The translations under genes and the position numbers were made by a program. Positions 23,913 to 33,363 of a DNA stretch of 64,000 nt are shown here, one piece after another. Positions within the stretch are counted from its first letter, which is position 1, and each line of letters begins with the position of its first letter. Location of the stretch: positions 496,001 to 560,000 of the forward strand of contig NZ_JNIO01000002.1 of NCBI RefSeq assembly GCF_000702545.1, given 5' to 3'. Under the pieces are notes generated by a model, which ran no database searches, had not been told where the DNA came from, and saw nothing but the letters and a program-made list of their open reading frames with translations. The stretch is from Selenomonas sp. AB3002 (GTDB lineage: Bacteria > Bacillota > Negativicutes > Selenomonadales > Selenomonadaceae).

Positions 23913-25775
23913 TTACTTCTTGTCACTCTCGGTGAACTCAGCGTCCACTACATCATCATCAGCCTTGGCCTGCTGCTGGGCACCGGCTGCGCCTGCAGCA
24001 CCTGCATCAGCGCCGGGAGCACCCTGAGCGCCTGCGGCCTGAGCCTGCTGGTAAGCGGCAGCGGAGAGCTCATAGAGGGGCTTCTGGAGCTCCTCAGTAG
24101 CCTTCTTGATGGCCTCAGTGTCGGTGCCCTTCAGAGCTTCCTTCACCTTCTCGCAGGCTGCCTGGACTTCCTTCACCTTGCCCTGATCGGCCTTGTCGCC
24201 CAGATCCTTGATGGTCTTCTCAGCCTGATAAACCATCTGCTCAGCGGTGTTCTTGGTGTCCACAGCCTCTTTCTGCTTCTTATCCTCAGCTGCGTGAGCC
24301 TCAGCTTCCTTCACCATGCGGTCGATGTCTTCCTTGCTCATGCCGCCATCGGACTGGATGGTGATCTTCTGCTCCTTGCCCGTGCCCAGATCCTTGGCGG
24401 ATACGTGCACAATGCCGTTGGCATCGATATCGAAGGAAACCTCGATGCGGGGCACGCCGCGGGGTGCAGGAGGAATATCGGAGAGCTCGAAGCGTCCCAG
24501 GGTCTTGTTGCCTGCAGCCATCTCGCGCTCGCCCTGAAGCACATGGATGTCAACAGAGGGCTGATTGTCAGCAGCGGTGGAGAACACCTGGCTCTTGTGA
24601 GTCGGGATGGTGGTGTTGCGCTCGATGAGCTTGGTGCAGACACCGCCCAGAGTCTCGATACCCAGGGACAGCGGAGTGACATCCAGCAGGAGCACGTCCT
24701 TGACCTCGCCTACCAGCACGCCGCCTTGGATAGCAGCACCCACGGACACGCACTCATCCGGGTTCACACCCTTGGAAGGCTCCTTGTTCAGGATCTTGCG
24801 GATAGCATCCTGCACAGCGGGGATACGGGAAGAACCGCCCACCAGGATGATCTTATTGATGTCGCTGCCGGAGAGGTCAGCATCTGCCATAGCCTTGTGA
24901 GTAGGCTCCATGGTGCGCTCTACCAGGTCGCGGGTCAGTTCATCGAACTTTGCACGGGAAAGGGTCAGGTCCAGATGCTTCGGGCCGGAGGCATCTGCCG
25001 TGATGAAGGGCAGGTTGATGTTGGTCTGGGTCATGCTGGAAAGCTCAATCTTAGCCTTCTCAGCAGCCTCGATGAGGCGCTGGGCGCTCATCTTGTCCTG
25101 AGAAAGGTCGATGCCATTCTCTTTCTTGAACTCCTCAACCATCCAGTCCATGACAGCCTTGTCGAAGTCATCGCCGCCCAGGTGGGTATCACCGTTGGTA
25201 GCCAGAACCTCGAAGGTGCCGCCGGAGAGCTCCAGGATGGACACATCGAAGGTACCGCCGCCCAGGTCGAAGACCAGCACAGTCTCGTCCTCATCCTTGT
25301 CCAGGCCGTAAGCCAGAGCAGCTGCCGTCGGCTCGTTGATGATGCGGAGGACCTCCAGACCTGCGATGCGGCCTGCGTCCTTGGTAGCCTGGCGCTGGCT
25401 GTCGTTGAAGTAAGCCGGCACCGTGATGACAGCCTGAGTTACGGTCTCGCCCAGATAAGCCTCGGCATCAGCCTTCAGCTTCTGGAGCACCATAGCGGAA
25501 ATCTCCTGAGGAGTGTAATCCTTGCCATCAATGCTGACCTTGTAGTCACTCTCGCCCATGTGGCGCTTGATGGAAGCAATGGTGCGGTCCGGGTTGGACA
25601 CAGCCTGGCGCTTGGCCAACTGGCCCACCAGACGCTGGCCGTCCTTGGTGAAGCCCACCACAGACGGGGTGATGCGGCTGCCCTCGGGGTTCGTGATAAC
25701 AGTAGGCTCGCCGCCTTCCATGACGGAGACGACGGAGTTCGTAGTACCTAAGTCAATACCAATAACCTTTGACAT
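23913..25775 (-). CDS. dnaK: Chaperone DnaK (Hsp70)
   Basis: The 620-residue Hsp70 has the nucleotide-binding start [12 protein letters not shown], phosphate motif [14 protein letters not shown], adenosine motif [13 protein letters not shown], and the substrate domain ([13 protein letters not shown]). It ends in an Ala/Gly/Gln-rich tail and a DDDVVDAEF-type motif. It refolds proteins with GrpE and DnaJ. The ribosome binding site is AGGAGG and grpE ends 43 bases upstream. Confidence 0.98.
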   Translation of the reverse strand: MSKVIGIDLGTTNSVVSVMEGGEPTVITNPEGSRITPSVVGFTKDGQRLVGQLAKRQAVSNPDRTIASIKRHMGESDYKVSIDGKDYTPQEISAMVLQKLKADAEAYLGETVTQAVITVPAYFNDSQRQATKDAGRIAGLEVLRIINEPTAAALAYGLDKDEDETVLVFDLGGGTFDVSILELSGGTFEVLATNGDTHLGGDDFDKAVMDWMVEEFKKENGIDLSQDKMSAQRLIEAAEKAKIELSSMTQTNINLPFITADASGPKHLDLTLSRAKFDELTRDLVERTMEPTHKAMADADLSGSDINKIILVGGSSRIPAVQDAIRKILNKEPSKGVNPDECVSVGAAIQGGVLVGEVKDVLLLDVTPLSLGIETLGGVCTKLIERNTTIPTHKSQVFSTAADNQPSVDIHVLQGEREMAAGNKTLGRFELSDIPPAPRGVPRIEVSFDIDANGIVHVSAKDLGTGKEQKITIQSDGGMSKEDIDRMVKEAEAHAAEDKKQKEAVDTKNTAEQMVYQAEKTIKDLGDKADQGKVKEVQAACEKVKEALKGTDTEAIKKATEELQKPLYELSAAAYQQAQAAGAQGAPGADAGAAGAAGAQQQAKADDDVVDAEFTESDKK

Positions 25776-25818
25776 GATAATCCTCCTATATGTGTAAACT
25801 AAATTATTAACAAAATAT

Positions 25819-26490
25819 TTAGCTGTTCGCTACAACCTGCACCATGCTGGGGCGAATCACGCGGCCTTTCACCATGTAGCCCTTCTGGAGTTCTTGGGCA
25901 ATGGTCTCATCCTCCAGCTCCGGGTTCTCCACCCGCATGACTGCCTGGTGGAAGTTGGGGTCGAATTTAGCGCCCTCAACCTCGATATGCTCAAGGCCGT
26001 TCTTCACTAGGACTTCCCCAAACTGCTTGAAGATCATCTCCACGCCCTGCTTGAAGGAATCAATGTCCTTGGCCTCAGCAGCCATGGCCCGCTCGAAGTT
26101 ATCCAGAAGAGGAAGCATATCCTTCAGGATGCCCTGAGTCACCACTGCAGAAAGCTCTTCCTTTTCCTTGGCGGTGCGGCGGCGGAAATTCTCGAAATCA
26201 GCCTGCAGGCGAAGAGCACGCTCTTCCTTTTCCTGCACAGCCGCCTGCAGCTTTTCAAGCTCAGCCTTGGCAATGGCAACCTCTTCCTGAGGTTCTGCCT
26301 GAGCTTCAGTCTCGGCATTTTCTTCGGCAGTAGGAGCCTCTTCAGCTTCTCCCTCCGCCTCCTTGCCTACAGCACGCTTGATTTCCTCCTGCATGTCCGC
26401 CAGCTTCTGCTCATCTTTTTTCTTTAATTCATCTTTCATGAATGATGGCAATTCCTTCACCTTCCTTATGGTCATCTCGTACCGCTTCAC
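25819..26490 (-). CDS. grpE: Nucleotide exchange factor GrpE
   Basis: GrpE releases ADP from DnaK. The 223-residue frame has an acidic, Ala/Glu-rich N-terminal coiled coil, then the conserved [19 protein letters not shown] and [11 protein letters not shown] segments, and ends [11 protein letters not shown]...[14 protein letters not shown]. The frame opens at a GTG at 26490 that overlaps the hrcA stop by four bases. An ATG at 26439 (MKDELKKK) has an AAGGA site at a long distance and is a plausible alternative, giving 206 residues. Confidence 0.95.
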   Translation of the reverse strand: MKRYEMTIRKVKELPSFMKDELKKKDEQKLADMQEEIKRAVGKEAEGEAEEAPTAEENAETEAQAEPQEEVAIAKAELEKLQAAVQEKEERALRLQADFENFRRRTAKEKEELSAVVTQGILKDMLPLLDNFERAMAAEAKDIDSFKQGVEMIFKQFGEVLVKNGLEHIEVEGAKFDPNFHQAVMRVENPELEDETIAQELQKGYMVKGRVIRPSMVQVVANS

Positions 26491-27521
26491 CAGTTGTACT
26501 TTCTGATGACCTCGGTAAGATTGTCATTCATATATTCCAGCAGGCTCATGGCCTTGGCGTACTCCATGCGGGTAGGTCCCAGCACTGCAATGGTGCCCAG
26601 AAGCTCCCCGTTCAGATGATACGTGGCCGTGATGATGCTGCTGTCCTTCATGTGGGAATCCTCATTTTCCTGGCCGATGGTGACCTCCAGGCCGTCTCCC
26701 ATGTGGGCGTGGAGGATATCCTTGATAAGTTCCTCCTCCTCAAGCATCATCAAAGTGTGCTTGACCTTCTCCACATCGTGGAACTCAGGCTGTGTCAGCA
26801 TCTGAGTGGTGCCTCCCAGGTAAAGCCTTTCCTGCTTGCCTGAGTCCAGCGCCCGATTCACCACTTCAAGGGCAGATTCGTACAAGCCCTCGTCCCCAAT
26901 CTCATCCCGGATAGGCAGCAGCCTGTCAGGAGAGATGGCAGAAAGAGACTTGCCCGCCAGATTCTTGTTGATGACAGCAGCCATGCGCTGGAAATCTTCG
27001 AAAGTAGCGCCATCCGGCATCTCCACAATCTTGTTTTCCACAAAGCCTGCATCCGTCATCAGCACCGTGATGACCCGCCTGTCATCCAGGGGCAGGAACT
27101 GCAGCACCCGGAACCTGGCCTGGGTCAGCTGAGGTGCCAACACCAGGGAGACGTTCTTCGTCACCTTGGAAATGATCCTGGCAGTCTCCTGGAACACCTC
27201 GTCAATGCGACGAACCCTTGCCTGATACCAGTCGTTGATGAGTTTCTTTTCCTCATCGCTGACCGGCTTCGGCGGAATCAGCCCATTCACATAGAAGCGG
27301 TATCCCTTGGATGAGGGCACCCGCCCCGAAGAAGTGTGCAGATGCTCCAGGTAACCCAGCATCTCCAAATCCGCCATCTCATTGCGGATGGTGGCGGGGC
27401 TAACCCCCAAATCATGCTTGCGGGCAAGGGTACGGGAACCAACCGGTTCAGCCGATTCGATGTAGTCATCAATAATGGCCTTCAGCACTTTTTGCTTGCG
27501 TGCATCCAGTTCCATTGGCAC
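26487..27521 (-). CDS. hrcA: Heat-inducible transcriptional repressor HrcA
   Basis: The 344-residue repressor binds CIRCE and is first in the operon. The winged-helix N-terminus is clear (KQKVLKAIIDDYIESAEPVGSRTL, GVSPATIRNEMADLEMLGYL), with HTSSGRVPSSKGYRFYV after it and the GAF-like regulatory domain C-terminal (QPEFHDVEKVKHTLMMLE). The start is a GTG at 27521, six bases after GGAGG; an ATG two codons later is the alternative. It shares the CIRCE-controlled promoter upstream, so it represses itself. Confidence 0.97.
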   Translation of the reverse strand: MPMELDARKQKVLKAIIDDYIESAEPVGSRTLARKHDLGVSPATIRNEMADLEMLGYLEHLHTSSGRVPSSKGYRFYVNGLIPPKPVSDEEKKLINDWYQARVRRIDEVFQETARIISKVTKNVSLVLAPQLTQARFRVLQFLPLDDRRVITVLMTDAGFVENKIVEMPDGATFEDFQRMAAVINKNLAGKSLSAISPDRLLPIRDEIGDEGLYESALEVVNRALDSGKQERLYLGGTTQMLTQPEFHDVEKVKHTLMMLEEEELIKDILHAHMGDGLEVTIGQENEDSHMKDSSIITATYHLNGELLGTIAVLGPTRMEYAKAMSLLEYMNDNLTEVIRKYNW

Positions 27522-27545
27522 CCCTCACCTCCCCGCCGGGTCCTG

Positions 27546-27572
27546 TTAGCACTCTCGTTAAATGAGTGCTAA
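27546..27572 (-). promoter_or_regulatory. CIRCE operator
   Basis: TTAGCACTC-N9-GAGTGCTAA, a perfect match to the HrcA operator consensus. It lies between the promoter and hrcA. Confidence 0.97.
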
Positions 27573-27587
27573 ATTGAATCTAATAAG

Positions 27588-27616
27588 AATATACACCGCA
27601 TAAAACAAAAAGTCAA
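27588..27616 (-). promoter_or_regulatory. Vegetative promoter of the hrcA operon
   Basis: TTGACT (27611-27616), 17 bases, TATATT (27588-27593) on the minus strand, just upstream of CIRCE. Confidence 0.8.
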
Positions 27617-27634
27617 TAGAAAAATCAAAAAGTC

Positions 27635-27672
27635 AAAAAATAAGTGTCCCCATCTGCTTCAGATGAAGACAC
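27635..27672 (-). terminator. Terminator of the GT2 gene
   Basis: A 12-bp stem (arms 27644-27655 and 27661-27672, two G-T pairs) followed by TTATTTTTTG on the minus strand, 14 bases past the stop at 27686. Confidence 0.75.
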
Positions 27673-27685
27673 CTGTCAAACACAC

Positions 27686-30073
27686 TCAGCCTCCTGCCCA
27701 GTTCCGCACTCTTCGGCAGGCCCCTAAAACTCTGCCAGCTTCCAAAGCCGCCGCAGGTATATGCCCGCCAATCAGGAAGGAATCCGCCTCCTCCACAGCC
27801 AGCCCAGCCTTCTTCCTATAATAAAGCCACACCTGCCCTGCCCGGGGGGTGAGGTTCTCTGCCAGGAAGATCATATCCTCCCTGCCGCTGTACAAACCAC
27901 CCAAAAGCTCAATTTGATCAGCAGCACCTATGCCCTGCTTCTGCAAGAGCGACTGAAAGGCACGCAGGATATCTGGCAAGTGGCGGCTCAGCTGCAGGGC
28001 AGCCAGATACTCATTCAGAGCTTCATCTTCCCTTCCTCCCATATATGCCATCTCTCCCAAACGGGCGTGGATATGGGGCAGCAGCCTGCGGGAACTGTCA
28101 GTGACAGCCTCATCCCCCTGAGATTTGCTCAGTTCTTCCTCCCCGTCTAAAGCCTTTCGCAGGATTTGCTCCGCTTCCTCATAAAGCCGTGCTTCGAAGA
28201 GGCACAGCCCTTTCATAGCCTGCAGGCGGTAGAATCTCGGATACTCCTTCAGCCCACCTTCCAAAGGCACCAATGCCTCCCGTATGGTATGTCCCCCCTT
28301 GAGACAGCTACTGGCCCAGGTCTCCCAGGCATTCTTGCGGTCATGTGGGGGAAGATTTGGTTCTTCGATGATCTTTTTTGCATACACCATGGCCTTCTCA
28401 TAGTCCCGCAAGCCATAGTAAGTATCCATGAAATAGTGCCACTCCCCGGGGGAGTCACCATACTGCTGCCGTCCTGCCTCCAGCATCTCCAGGTTGCGTG
28501 TGAACTTCTTCAGCTGCTGCCGGGAGGAATAGCCCGTGTGGTAGACTGTCAGCTCACGGGCCAGATAGATGCTCTGCTGGGGAATCCCCGCCAGGACTTC
28601 ATGGATATACCCCTGATATCTGAGCTGGGGCAGATTGCGGAAGATCCGCAACTGCACGATAGCTTCCATGACCCGGTTGTTATCGTCCTTATCTATATTG
28701 ATCAAAGGGCAGGTAACCCCTAATATGTTCCTGCCCTCCAACTCTTTCAACAAGGCAGGTATGCGCTGCTGCGAGGCCTCATCAAAATACTCATCAGCAT
28801 CAGGAAAGACAATCCAGCGGCCACTAGCCTTCCCTATGGCAAAGTTCTTGGCGGCAGCAAAATCATTTATCCACTGGAAATCAAAGACCTTGGCGCCTGC
28901 TGCCCTAGCTAGTTCCTTGCTATTATCCTCTGAACCCGTATCCACCACTATCATTTCATCGGCAAAAGTTCTCACAGAAGCCAGCCACTTAGGCAGGTTC
29001 TCTGCCTCGTTTTTCACTATCACACAAGCAGAAATAAACATATCTCCCCCGTACTCCTTCAGTACTTCCCCCACCAGGGGCAAAAGGTACGCCGCATTTG
29101 CCCCCAGGGCAGCAAAATCCTTTGTGGTCTCCAGACTTTGGCAGCTTTCATATATGGAAAGGCCCCTGCGCAAAAGCTCCTGCGCCCCCGGCTCTTTCTT
29201 TTCATGCAGATAAAGCCCCAGCATCCAGGGAAACTCTGCGGACATAGGCAGAGCAACTTCCGCCGCCTCAGTCACTTTTTCTATTTCAGACAAAGGACTG
29301 TCCAGTCGCATAAGACTTGAGAGATAGGCGCTATACAGCCCTGCCAGATTATCCGTAGAAATCTCCTGCTCCCTGTCCTCCGCACTCAGTATTTCCTCCG
29401 CCAGGCGGCAGGTTTCCTCCCACTCCTTCAGACCGTAGGCACAGTCAAGGAGATATTTTTTCTGCTGCAAAGAAGCCTTTCCTCCCGCTTCTTCTATATC
29501 TCTCAAAAGCAAGCGACGATTTCTGAGCAATTTGTCCGCAGCTATGTTCTGGGAATAGCCCGTATGGTGTATTTCAATTTCCTTGGTGGCCAGCACCTTG
29601 TAGCGCTGGGGGACATCCAGCGCCTCATGGATACGCCCCTTGTACCGCAGTCCCCGCAAATTGCGGAAAAGCCGCAGCTGCACCGCAGCGCTCTGCAGCT
29701 GCATGCCATTGTCTTCATCAAAATTCACCCACCGACAAAGAATCCCCGCCGTCCTGATATCCCTGTCCGTCTCCTCCAAAAGAGAACGCACCCTGGAAAT
29801 GGACTCAGGAGGAAAATACTCATCCGCATCCAAAAAGAGAATCCACTTCCCCGTGGCCTGCTCCAGAGCAAAATTCTTGGCCGCAGAAAAATCATCCCGC
29901 CAGGGAAAACTAAATACCCGCGCTCCCCCAGCCTCAGCTATCTCCACCGTCCTGTCCTCAGAACCAGTATCCACCACGATAAGCTCATCTGCCAGCTGCC
30001 GCACACAAGCCAGCCAGCGAGGCAGATGCTTCTCCTCATTTTTCACTATGACACAGGCAGAAAGGTTAACCAT
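27686..30073 (-). CDS. Tandem GT2 glycosyltransferase with TPR-like regions
   Basis: The 795-residue protein carries two GT2 (GT-A) domains. The first begins ACVIVKNEEKHLPRWL at residue 6 and the second SACVIVKNEAENLPKWL near residue 346. Each has the IVVDTGSED motif and a D-x-D signature (FLDADEY; FPDADEY). After each domain come helical repeats that look like TPRs, and the C-terminal 200 residues are TPR-like. This is the SunS/WaaE-like clade that often transfers sugars to proteins or to cell-surface glycans. Duplication of the catalytic half inside one protein suggests two sequential transfers. The ribosome binding site is GGAGGTAG. It is separated from the flagellar glycosylation locus by an unrelated ATPase gene, so a role in flagellin glycosylation is possible but not shown. 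Confidence 0.85.
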   Translation of the reverse strand: MVNLSACVIVKNEEKHLPRWLACVRQLADELIVVDTGSEDRTVEIAEAGGARVFSFPWRDDFSAAKNFALEQATGKWILFLDADEYFPPESISRVRSLLEETDRDIRTAGILCRWVNFDEDNGMQLQSAAVQLRLFRNLRGLRYKGRIHEALDVPQRYKVLATKEIEIHHTGYSQNIAADKLLRNRRLLLRDIEEAGGKASLQQKKYLLDCAYGLKEWEETCRLAEEILSAEDREQEISTDNLAGLYSAYLSSLMRLDSPLSEIEKVTEAAEVALPMSAEFPWMLGLYLHEKKEPGAQELLRRGLSIYESCQSLETTKDFAALGANAAYLLPLVGEVLKEYGGDMFISACVIVKNEAENLPKWLASVRTFADEMIVVDTGSEDNSKELARAAGAKVFDFQWINDFAAAKNFAIGKASGRWIVFPDADEYFDEASQQRIPALLKELEGRNILGVTCPLINIDKDDNNRVMEAIVQLRIFRNLPQLRYQGYIHEVLAGIPQQSIYLARELTVYHTGYSSRQQLKKFTRNLEMLEAGRQQYGDSPGEWHYFMDTYYGLRDYEKAMVYAKKIIEEPNLPPHDRKNAWETWASSCLKGGHTIREALVPLEGGLKEYPRFYRLQAMKGLCLFEARLYEEAEQILRKALDGEEELSKSQGDEAVTDSSRRLLPHIHARLGEMAYMGGREDEALNEYLAALQLSRHLPDILRAFQSLLQKQGIGAADQIELLGGLYSGREDMIFLAENLTPRAGQVWLYYRKKAGLAVEEADSFLIGGHIPAAALEAGRVLGACRRVRNWAGG

Positions 30074-30161
30074 AGAGCTACCTCCACGCTTATGCGTTGC
30101 GTTTGCTATGCTATTGATATAAAATTATCCTATGAATCCAATTACCAGGAGGTGTCGTATT

Positions 30162-31838
30162 GTGAAGCAGAATTATGTCATGCCCGTAGGCGTAGACGAT
30201 TTTCGCCAGGTGCGGGAAGAGTACTATTATGTTGATAAGACAGACTTTATCAAAGCTCTTATTGACGGTCACAGCAAAGTGACCCTCATCACACGCCCAC
30301 GACGCTTCGGCAAGACTTTGGCTATGAGCATGCTGTACTACTTCTTTACCATGGAGGACGCAGGCGCTAACAGAAATCTGTTCAAAGGTTGCAAAGTTGA
30401 AACAGCTGGTGAAAAATACATGAAACATCAAGGCACCAAGCCTACCATTTTCCTCAGCTTAAAAGATATCAAGCAAGTGGACTTCACACGCATGATGAGA
30501 AGTTTCAGTTCTCTCATGCAGGATCTGTATGCTCTGCACAGCTATCTTCTGGACAGTGACTGCCTAAATGAATATGATCGTGAATACTTCCATTCGATAG
30601 TCACTCGCCAAGCAGACAGTGTAGATCTTCAGCTTTCCCTGAAAAAACTGACCGTTTGGCTGCAACGGTATCACCAAAAAGCTGTCTTATTGCTGATAGA
30701 CGAATATGACGCCCCCATACAATATGCTTTTGACCACGATTACTACGATGAAGCCATTGAATTCATGCGCAATTACCTTAGCTCCGCATTGAAATCGAAC
30801 CCAAGTCTGGACTTCGCAGTAATAACCGGTGTGCTTAGGATTGCCAAGGAAAGCATCTTCAGTTCCCTGAACAATCTTGAAATTGCCAGCGTTGTTTCTG
30901 GCAGATATCAATCCGCCATGGGATTTGACTATCATGAAATTGAGCAAGTAGCAACTGATTTCAATTGTCCCCAAAAACTGGAAGAAATCAAAGACTGGTA
31001 TGACGGTTACAATTTTTCGGGGCAGGAAATCTATAATCCCTGGTCAGTCATCAACTACATACTCCATAACTGCCAGCCTGCTCTCTATTGGTTGAACACC
31101 TCTGGCAACACCATACTTAACGATTTATTGAAACATATCGATAAAAAACAGGAAAAAGAGCTTTATACCTTGCTACGCGGCGGCTCAATCACTGCCAGGA
31201 TTGACGAAAGCATCATATATACCGATATCAGCAAAAGTCGCAACGCTCTCTACACTATGCTCCTCACCACCGGCTATCTGACCCCGGTCTCCCAACCTAG
31301 CCTGACAGGTTTCACCCTTTCAGCCCGCCTGCGCATCCCCAACCAAGAAATCCGCGCCGTTTACGCCAAGGAAATATTGGAACGCATAGAATCTATGGAT
31401 GGCCAGCCTAATCTCCTGAGCATGATGGACAATCTCCTATCCGGCAATGTAGAGGAATTCTCTGCCAGACTCAATGAGTATCTGGAAACATTGGCAAGTT
31501 ACTATGACACCGCCAACCGGGAGAACTTCTACCACGGCTTTCTCCTGGGCCTGCTGGCTCTTCTATTGCCTGATTACACAGTCCGCTCGAACCGGGAAAG
31601 CGGTTATGGCAGATTCGACATAGCAATCTTCCCGAATCGGAAACACCAAAATGGTGTTATCATGGAATTCAAGGTAGCAGAAAGCGAAGCAGCCTTGCCT
31701 AAAATGGCCGAAGCAGCCCTCACCCAAATTGAAAGCATGGACTACATGGCCGAGTTCCGCAATAAAGGAATAGAGCAAGTATGGCAGTACGGCATAGCCT
31801 TCTGCGGCAAAAAAAGCCATATAGCAGCAAAAATATAA
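30162..31838 (+). CDS. AAA-ATPase-like / PD-(D/E)XK nuclease-like protein
   Basis: The roughly 558-residue protein matches the AAA-ATPase_like plus PDDEXK_9 pair. The N-terminus is PVGVDDFRQVREEYYYVDKT, with a Walker A-like TRPRRFGKTL near residue 55 and LLIDEYDAPIQ as Walker B. The C-terminus has a nuclease-like core (YGRFDIAIFP, then GVIMEFKVAE) with the Asp and Glu-x-Lys residues. Such genes are numerous in Bacteroidetes and Firmicutes and have no settled function. The start is a GTG at 30162, eight bases after AGGAGG; an in-frame ATG at 30132 has no site. It is the only plus-strand gene between 13.6 and 60 kb, which fits an insertion into the locus. Confidence 0.85.
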   Translation: MKQNYVMPVGVDDFRQVREEYYYVDKTDFIKALIDGHSKVTLITRPRRFGKTLAMSMLYYFFTMEDAGANRNLFKGCKVETAGEKYMKHQGTKPTIFLSLKDIKQVDFTRMMRSFSSLMQDLYALHSYLLDSDCLNEYDREYFHSIVTRQADSVDLQLSLKKLTVWLQRYHQKAVLLLIDEYDAPIQYAFDHDYYDEAIEFMRNYLSSALKSNPSLDFAVITGVLRIAKESIFSSLNNLEIASVVSGRYQSAMGFDYHEIEQVATDFNCPQKLEEIKDWYDGYNFSGQEIYNPWSVINYILHNCQPALYWLNTSGNTILNDLLKHIDKKQEKELYTLLRGGSITARIDESIIYTDISKSRNALYTMLLTTGYLTPVSQPSLTGFTLSARLRIPNQEIRAVYAKEILERIESMDGQPNLLSMMDNLLSGNVEEFSARLNEYLETLASYYDTANRENFYHGFLLGLLALLLPDYTVRSNRESGYGRFDIAIFPNRKHQNGVIMEFKVAESEAALPKMAEAALTQIESMDYMAEFRNKGIEQVWQYGIAFCGKKSHIAAKI

Positions 31839-31917
31839 CTAATAACTACAAATTTTCTTTTATCTAATATTGACTGCCTCACGCGCAGGCACACACTCAG
31901 ATTTATTCTAACCCACA

Positions 31918-31943
31918 CTCCCGCCAAAGCGGGAGCTTTTTTA
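31918..31943 (+). terminator. Intrinsic terminator of the AAA-ATPase gene
   Basis: CTCCCGC-CAAA-GCGGGAG followed by CTTTTTTA on the plus strand. Confidence 0.9.
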
Positions 31944-31956
31944 TTGGCAGCAGGTC

Positions 31957-33363
31957 TTAGCAAAATCTTATAGGCTTCTGTGCCCCCTTGGCTATCTGCA
32001 TATTCAAGGCTTCATAGGCATACAGCATGGTCTCCACGCTGATGCCCAATATGCAGTGGGCCTCATCCTTCCGGCTGCAGCCGGGGCCGTCAATATCATG
32101 GCAGTCATCACGGTGCTCTTTAGGGAAGACCTGCACGGCAGGCACACCCCAGGGGGCGAAGCGGACGGGCATGGAAACACTATATAGCTTCAAATCCAAC
32201 GGATAGGCATAAGCCACCAGAACAGGCACCTTCTGAGCTACCGAAAGATGCACTGCTCCCGTATCATTTCCCAGGTACTTCTGGCAACGCTTCAAAAGAG
32301 CAGCTGTTCCCCTAAAAGTGAGCCGACCTGCTACTGATACCACCCTGCCCCGAAAATTTTTATTCAATTCTTCTTCCAGCCAATGAGCAATTCTCTGTTC
32401 CCTAGGCCCCCCCAATATCACTATCGCTGTCCTTGGCTCTCTGGCTAAAATTGCCTCTGACAATCTGGCCCACCGGTCCACCGGCCAGCGTCTCCGCTCC
32501 TCGCTCACCCCCGGCATCAGAGCATAAATTTGCCGGTAGCCCCTGACACGCAGACTTCTCAATACCGCCGTAGCCGTCTTTTCATCTTCCTCATCGGTCC
32601 AGACCTCCAGCGACCTGTCCTCTACTGTCTTTCCCGTCAGCGCTTCCAAAAGCCGCAAAGCCTTCTCCGAATCACGCAAAACTTCGCCCCTATTCCTCGG
32701 CACAGCAAGCGTCAGCATATCATACCAGAGTTTAGCCTCCGGCTTCATTTCTGCTCCTTCAAAAACATAGGGCCCATAGCCGACACGTTCCCGGACACCT
32801 GCCAGATACAGCCATAGTTTATCATTTGCTCCACGAGCTTCGTTCCAGGTAAAGCCCAAAGAGTAACGGTGTGCTAAAATTTTTGGTAATTCTTCCAAAA
32901 AGGCAGCCACATAATCCTGCCAATTTTCAAAACTATACGAATCACATCTCACTTTCACTTCATTCACATAAGGAGATTTCTCCGCCAGTTCTCTGCTGTT
33001 TTCTGGCACCAGCAAAGTGACAAAAGCTTTGGGATATTTTCTCTTGATTTCTCTTATCAAAGCTGAGGACATAATAAAATCGCCGTTGGCTTCACTATGC
33101 AGAAGCAGAATAGATGAAACCTCCCCAGTCTCCCGCCAGCCGTTCTCACGAAATGCAGGTTCCAACTCGCAGGTCAAAGACGCCAAGGGCAAAGAAGTCT
33201 CCCCTCTATGCCTTTCAAAAAAATTCCTCTCAGCCGCCAACATTCTCTCAACCGCTGTATCCACACCTTTTCCCTCACTCTCAAACATTCGGCAATGACT
33301 TTGCAATACAGCACAATCTTCTGCAAAAACAACTGTGCTCCTACACCAACTGGAGCTTTTCAT
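31957..33363 (-). CDS. Glycosyltransferase family 9 (heptosyltransferase-like)
   Basis: The 468-residue protein has an unusual N-terminal extension of about 85 residues. It then has the GT9 pattern: ILLLHSEANGDFIMSSALIREIKRKYP (first Rossmann strand), GFTWNEARGANDKL, ALMPGVSEERRRWPVDRWARL and a late GNDTGAVHLSVAQKVPVLVAYAY, where GT9 enzymes bind the ADP-sugar. The C-terminus has a cysteine-rich segment (DDCHDIDGPGCSRKDEAHC), also seen in lipopolysaccharide heptosyltransferases. It overlaps the GT41 gene by four bases, so it is the last gene of the flagellin glycosylation run. Acting on LPS or on flagellin glycans are both possible. Confidence 0.85.
   Translation of the reverse strand: MKSSSWCRSTVVFAEDCAVLQSHCRMFESEGKGVDTAVERMLAAERNFFERHRGETSLPLASLTCELEPAFRENGWRETGEVSSILLLHSEANGDFIMSSALIREIKRKYPKAFVTLLVPENSRELAEKSPYVNEVKVRCDSYSFENWQDYVAAFLEELPKILAHRYSLGFTWNEARGANDKLWLYLAGVRERVGYGPYVFEGAEMKPEAKLWYDMLTLAVPRNRGEVLRDSEKALRLLEALTGKTVEDRSLEVWTDEEDEKTATAVLRSLRVRGYRQIYALMPGVSEERRRWPVDRWARLSEAILAREPRTAIVILGGPREQRIAHWLEEELNKNFRGRVVSVAGRLTFRGTAALLKRCQKYLGNDTGAVHLSVAQKVPVLVAYAYPLDLKLYSVSMPVRFAPWGVPAVQVFPKEHRDDCHDIDGPGCSRKDEAHCILGISVETMLYAYEALNMQIAKGAQKPIRFC

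Noticed and set aside
24294-25751. 485-residue ORF opposite dnaK
   Set aside because: It is the antisense frame of a GC-rich, strongly coding dnaK gene. It has no ribosome binding site and no recognisable domain.
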